A stretch of 64,000 nucleotides of DNA from JAAELZ01 sp965237995 (GTDB lineage Bacteria > Pseudomonadota > Gammaproteobacteria > Arenicellales > Poriferihabitantaceae). The stretch is from positions 310,001 through 374,000 of the forward strand of contig CBDEGO010000005.1 in assembly GCA_965237995.1 (NCBI GenBank), given 5' to 3'. Within the stretch, counting starts at the first letter, position 1, and each line of letters starts with the position of its first letter. The translations under genes and the position numbers were made by a program. Below are positions 63,518-64,000 of the stretch, piece by piece. Below the pieces are notes generated by a model. The model worked only from the letters and a program-made list of their open reading frames with translations, was not told the origin of the DNA and did not search any database.

Positions 63518-64000
63518 ATGGCTAATAATACTAATAACACTCAGTTCCCTGGTCGCTTAGAAGGGCAATACTCGATCACCTTACATAGTTTTGAAGCGGT
63601 TTTAGCTTTACGAGGTAGGCGCGGAACATCTGAACAACCAAAAATTTGCGGTTTGTACGAGTTTTCATCGCGTTTTTCGATGATCTACAGTGCCGCAGAA
63701 TTAGATGATCCTTTTGCAATCTACGCTTTAGTTCAGGTTGAAGACAAAATTAAAGCAACGGAGCGCGAATTTAAACTGATCGATAAACGCTTAACCAAGA
63801 ATAGAAAAATCAAATCCAGTGAAAAAATGACTTATGCGATTCCTCGCTCAGTTAGTCCGCTGGAATTCAAACTAACACTAGCAAATTACGGTGCAAGTGT
63901 TTCTCGAATACTGGTGAAGTATGACAATCTTATTCTTGATCTAAAGAATCAAATCCATCTGAATATGATTCCAGCGCGTGATGGTAAAGAGCAGATATTT
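63518..64000 (+). CDS. TIGR03761-like ICE protein, cut by the window end
   Basis: 161 residues visible from ATG 63518, and the frame is open at the window end. The pattern LEGQYSITLHSFEAVLALRG, YEFSSRFSMIYSAAELDDPF, ALVQVEDKI and FKLTLANYGASVSRILVKYD fits the TIGR03761 (PFL_4669) family of integrating conjugative element proteins, normally about 230-250 residues. Function unknown, possibly linked to element replication. It follows the methylase at three bases. Confidence 0.75.
   Translation, partial: MANNTNNTQFPGRLEGQYSITLHSFEAVLALRGRRGTSEQPKICGLYEFSSRFSMIYSAAELDDPFAIYALVQVEDKIKATEREFKLIDKRLTKNRKIKSSEKMTYAIPRSVSPLEFKLTLANYGASVSRILVKYDNLILDLKNQIHLNMIPARDGKEQIF

Larger units (their letters stand above)
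58044..64000 (+). mobile_element. Element 3: start of an SPI-7/PAPI-1-type integrative conjugative element
   Basis: After the tRNA-Lys core, genes run ParA, ParB-like, DUF2857, STY4528-like, Dam-type methylase, TIGR03761-like, all on the plus strand and overlapping or close. ICEs of the PAPI-1/pKLC102/PFGI-1/SPI-7 group start with soj (ParA) next to a tRNA-Lys-type att site and have this order. The integrase and conjugation genes would lie beyond the window. Confidence 0.82.

Noticed and set aside
1..64000. CRISPR arrays
   Set aside because: No regularly spaced 25-40 bp repeats with unique spacers were seen; the repeats found are att cores, 7-mers and short palindromes.

Overview
The window looks like a chromosomal segment of a gammaproteobacterium, probably marine and not a well-studied genus. 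The order LysM protein-dprA-smg-topA, the hda/CDP-alcohol phosphotransferase pair, rplM-rpsI and rdgC are gammaproteobacterial core gene sets. An MttB-type methylamine/betaine demethylation pair and an Aap-type amino-acid transporter suit a life on marine osmolytes. I cannot name the species.

Bases 1-21,500 are ordinary chromosome. A purine catabolic operon (xdhA-xdhB-puuD-uraD-guaD) is followed by rdgC, a lipoprotein, a metallo-beta-lactamase-fold hydrolase, rplM-rpsI, a LysM protein, dprA, smg, topA, a Kbp-like LysM/BON protein, tpm, hda and a pgsA-like gene. A GcvT-like/MttB-like pair follows, divergent from a LysR regulator. Bases 21,500-25,500 are a decayed border zone: a frameshifted lipoprotein, a flippase-like/TolB fusion, a broken CaCA exchanger and an orphan gene.

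From 25,542 onward the window is a tandem array of mobile elements in the 3' end of a tRNA-Lys(TTT) gene on the minus strand. The same 52-55 bp attachment core occurs at 25,542, 40,334 and 58,044. About 67-68 bp to the left of every core lies a pair of short direct repeats exactly 11 bp apart. Each pair has its own sequence (GTGTACC, TTAGCACA, GGTGACT). Matching pairs recur at the opposite ends of two elements, which marks them as arm-type integrase sites and sets the boundaries. Element 1 (25.5-40.3 kb) has att ends but no integrase. It carries a TolB/TPR regulator pseudogene chimeric with an IS3 remnant, a dead ParE-type toxin, a response regulator, a Na/Pi symporter, aapJQMP, serB, a solute-binding protein and a hybrid histidine kinase. 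Element 2 (40.3-58.0 kb) has its own integrase, an AlpA-like regulator, a CHC2 primase/DUF5906 helicase split by a heptanucleotide repeat, a candidate iteron origin, a type I restriction system with intact hsdM but broken hsdS and hsdR, an FRG-domain protein, a run of very small genes and a terminase-small-subunit-like gene. It resembles a phage satellite or integrative island with defence cargo. Element 3 (58.0 kb to the window end) is the start of an SPI-7/PAPI-1/PFGI-1-type conjugative element: ParA, ParB-like, DUF2857, STY4528-like, a Dam-type methylase and a TIGR03761-like gene.

The most novel material is the att/arm-site geometry, the integrase-less transport and sensing island, the repeat-controlled primase and the palindrome clusters in the conjugative element. 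Several genes in elements 1 and 2 carry single-base indels. Some could be assembly errors, and reads should be checked before calling them dead.
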